A stretch of DNA of 6,398 nt from JBNJEL01 sp051745835 (GTDB lineage: Bacteria; Bacillota; Halanaerobiia; Halobacteroidales; Acetohalobiaceae): NCBI GenBank assembly GCA_051745835.1, contig JBNJEL010000097.1, positions 1 through 6,398 on the forward strand, written 5' to 3'. The notes beneath the pieces are model-generated. The model saw only the letters and a program-made list of their open reading frames with translations. It did no database searches and had not been told where the DNA came from. Positions 5,977 through 6,398 of the stretch are shown here, piece after piece (position 1 is the stretch's first letter; each line of letters begins with the position of its first letter). The translations under genes and the position numbers were made by a program.

Positions 5977-6398
5977 TTAATCATCCTTAGCTAATACTCT
6001 TAAAGCTGAACGTAGTAATTGTGACCGCAATATATCTCTTTCAGGTAAACTTACACTTAAATTCTGTCGATGAAGCATTGTCATCAACAGTTCTTTCTCT
6101 TGGGTTGTAATAATATCCTCTTCATATAAACGCTGAATGATATTGTTAGTCTTCTGTTGTGAAATACCTTCACCAATTCTATCTAACATTAACTTTAAAA
6201 TTTCTAATTTAGAATCTCGACTAACTTTGATAATCTTAACATATCCTCCACCACCGCGTTGACTCTCAACAACATAACCACTTTCTACATTAAATCTAGT
6301 CTGCAAAACATAATTAATCTGGGAAGGTACACAATCAAATTTCTGAGCTACTTCATTTCTTTGGATTTTTATGGTATTTTCAGAATCACTTTCAGCAA
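5977..6398 (-). CDS. ctsR: CtsR, class III heat-shock repressor (partial, N-terminus outside window)
   Basis: CtsR is the dimeric winged-helix repressor of clp genes. It releases its operators on heating, and McsB arginine phosphorylation inactivates it. The frame stays open from the TAA at 5977-5979 to the right edge, giving 139 whole codons of about 153-155. An apparent start at 6304-6306 is an internal TTG, because the 30 codons upstream also encode CtsR: the recognition-helix segment CVPSQINYV is at visible residues 22-30. The wing ESQRGGGGYVKI (45-55) holds the arginine and glycine-rich loop that acts as thermosensor and McsB target in Bacillus relatives. The C-terminal part (about 60-139) is the helical dimerisation domain. 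The gene is first in the operon. Its promoter, operators and roughly 15 N-terminal residues are beyond the edge. It ends 19 bp before the mcsA ATG. Confidence 0.96.
   Translation of the reverse strand, partial: AESDSENTIKIQRNEVAQKFDCVPSQINYVLQTRFNVESGYVVESQRGGGGYVKIIKVSRDSKLEILKLMLDRIGEGISQQKTNNIIQRLYEEDIITTQEKELLMTMLHRQNLSVSLPERDILRSQLLRSALRVLAKDD

Noticed and set aside
1..6398. A novel defence, mobile or otherwise undescribed system
   Set aside because: All six genes belong to well-known families in their standard Firmicutes order. There are no extra genes between them and no repeats, integrase or transposase genes or compositional breaks by eye.

Overview
The window is a block of low-GC chromosome from a bacterium of the Firmicutes type. 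Every gene lies on the minus strand, so transcription runs from high to low coordinates. Read that way, the order is ctsR (5' end outside the window), mcsA, mcsB, clpC, radA, disA (3' end outside the window). This order is the well-known ctsR-mcsA-mcsB-clpC-radA-disA arrangement of Bacillus and relatives. The A/T-rich codon use, strong AGGAGG-type ribosome binding sites and frequent GTG starts (mcsB, radA, disA) fit a Bacillota. The flavour of the proteins suggests an anaerobic lineage such as Halanaerobiales, but that placement is a guess and the genus cannot be read from the sequence.

Region 6398-1917 is the class III heat-shock (CtsR) operon. CtsR is the DNA-binding repressor, McsA the zinc-binding activator or adaptor, McsB the protein arginine kinase and ClpC the Hsp100 unfoldase that partners ClpP. 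The genes are 13-19 bp apart, each with its own Shine-Dalgarno, and the mcsA stop codon overlaps the mcsB ribosome binding site. Known motifs for arginine kinase activity, phosphoarginine sensing and phosphoarginine docking are all present, so the pathway looks intact: McsB marks proteins with phosphoarginine, and ClpC-ClpP degrades them. The operon promoter and CtsR operators must lie beyond the right edge.

Region 1916-1784 (133 bp) is the only real intergenic space. It holds a 14-bp perfect hairpin just after clpC, probably an operon-end terminator although its U-tract is poor. After it comes a strong SigA-type promoter with an extended -10, facing radA. radA and disA therefore probably have their own transcription unit in addition to any read-through from clpC.

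Region 1783-1 encodes RadA/Sms, a recombination and branch-migration ATPase, and the first 130 codons of DisA, the DNA-scanning diadenylate cyclase that makes c-di-AMP. They are 4 bp apart, with the disA Shine-Dalgarno inside the last radA codons.

I saw no RNA genes, mobile elements, CRISPR arrays or sign of horizontal transfer. The region looks like conserved housekeeping chromosome. The points worth a second look concern gene starts (ctsR and mcsA), the radA promoter/hairpin arrangement and small protein-level details, not a new system.
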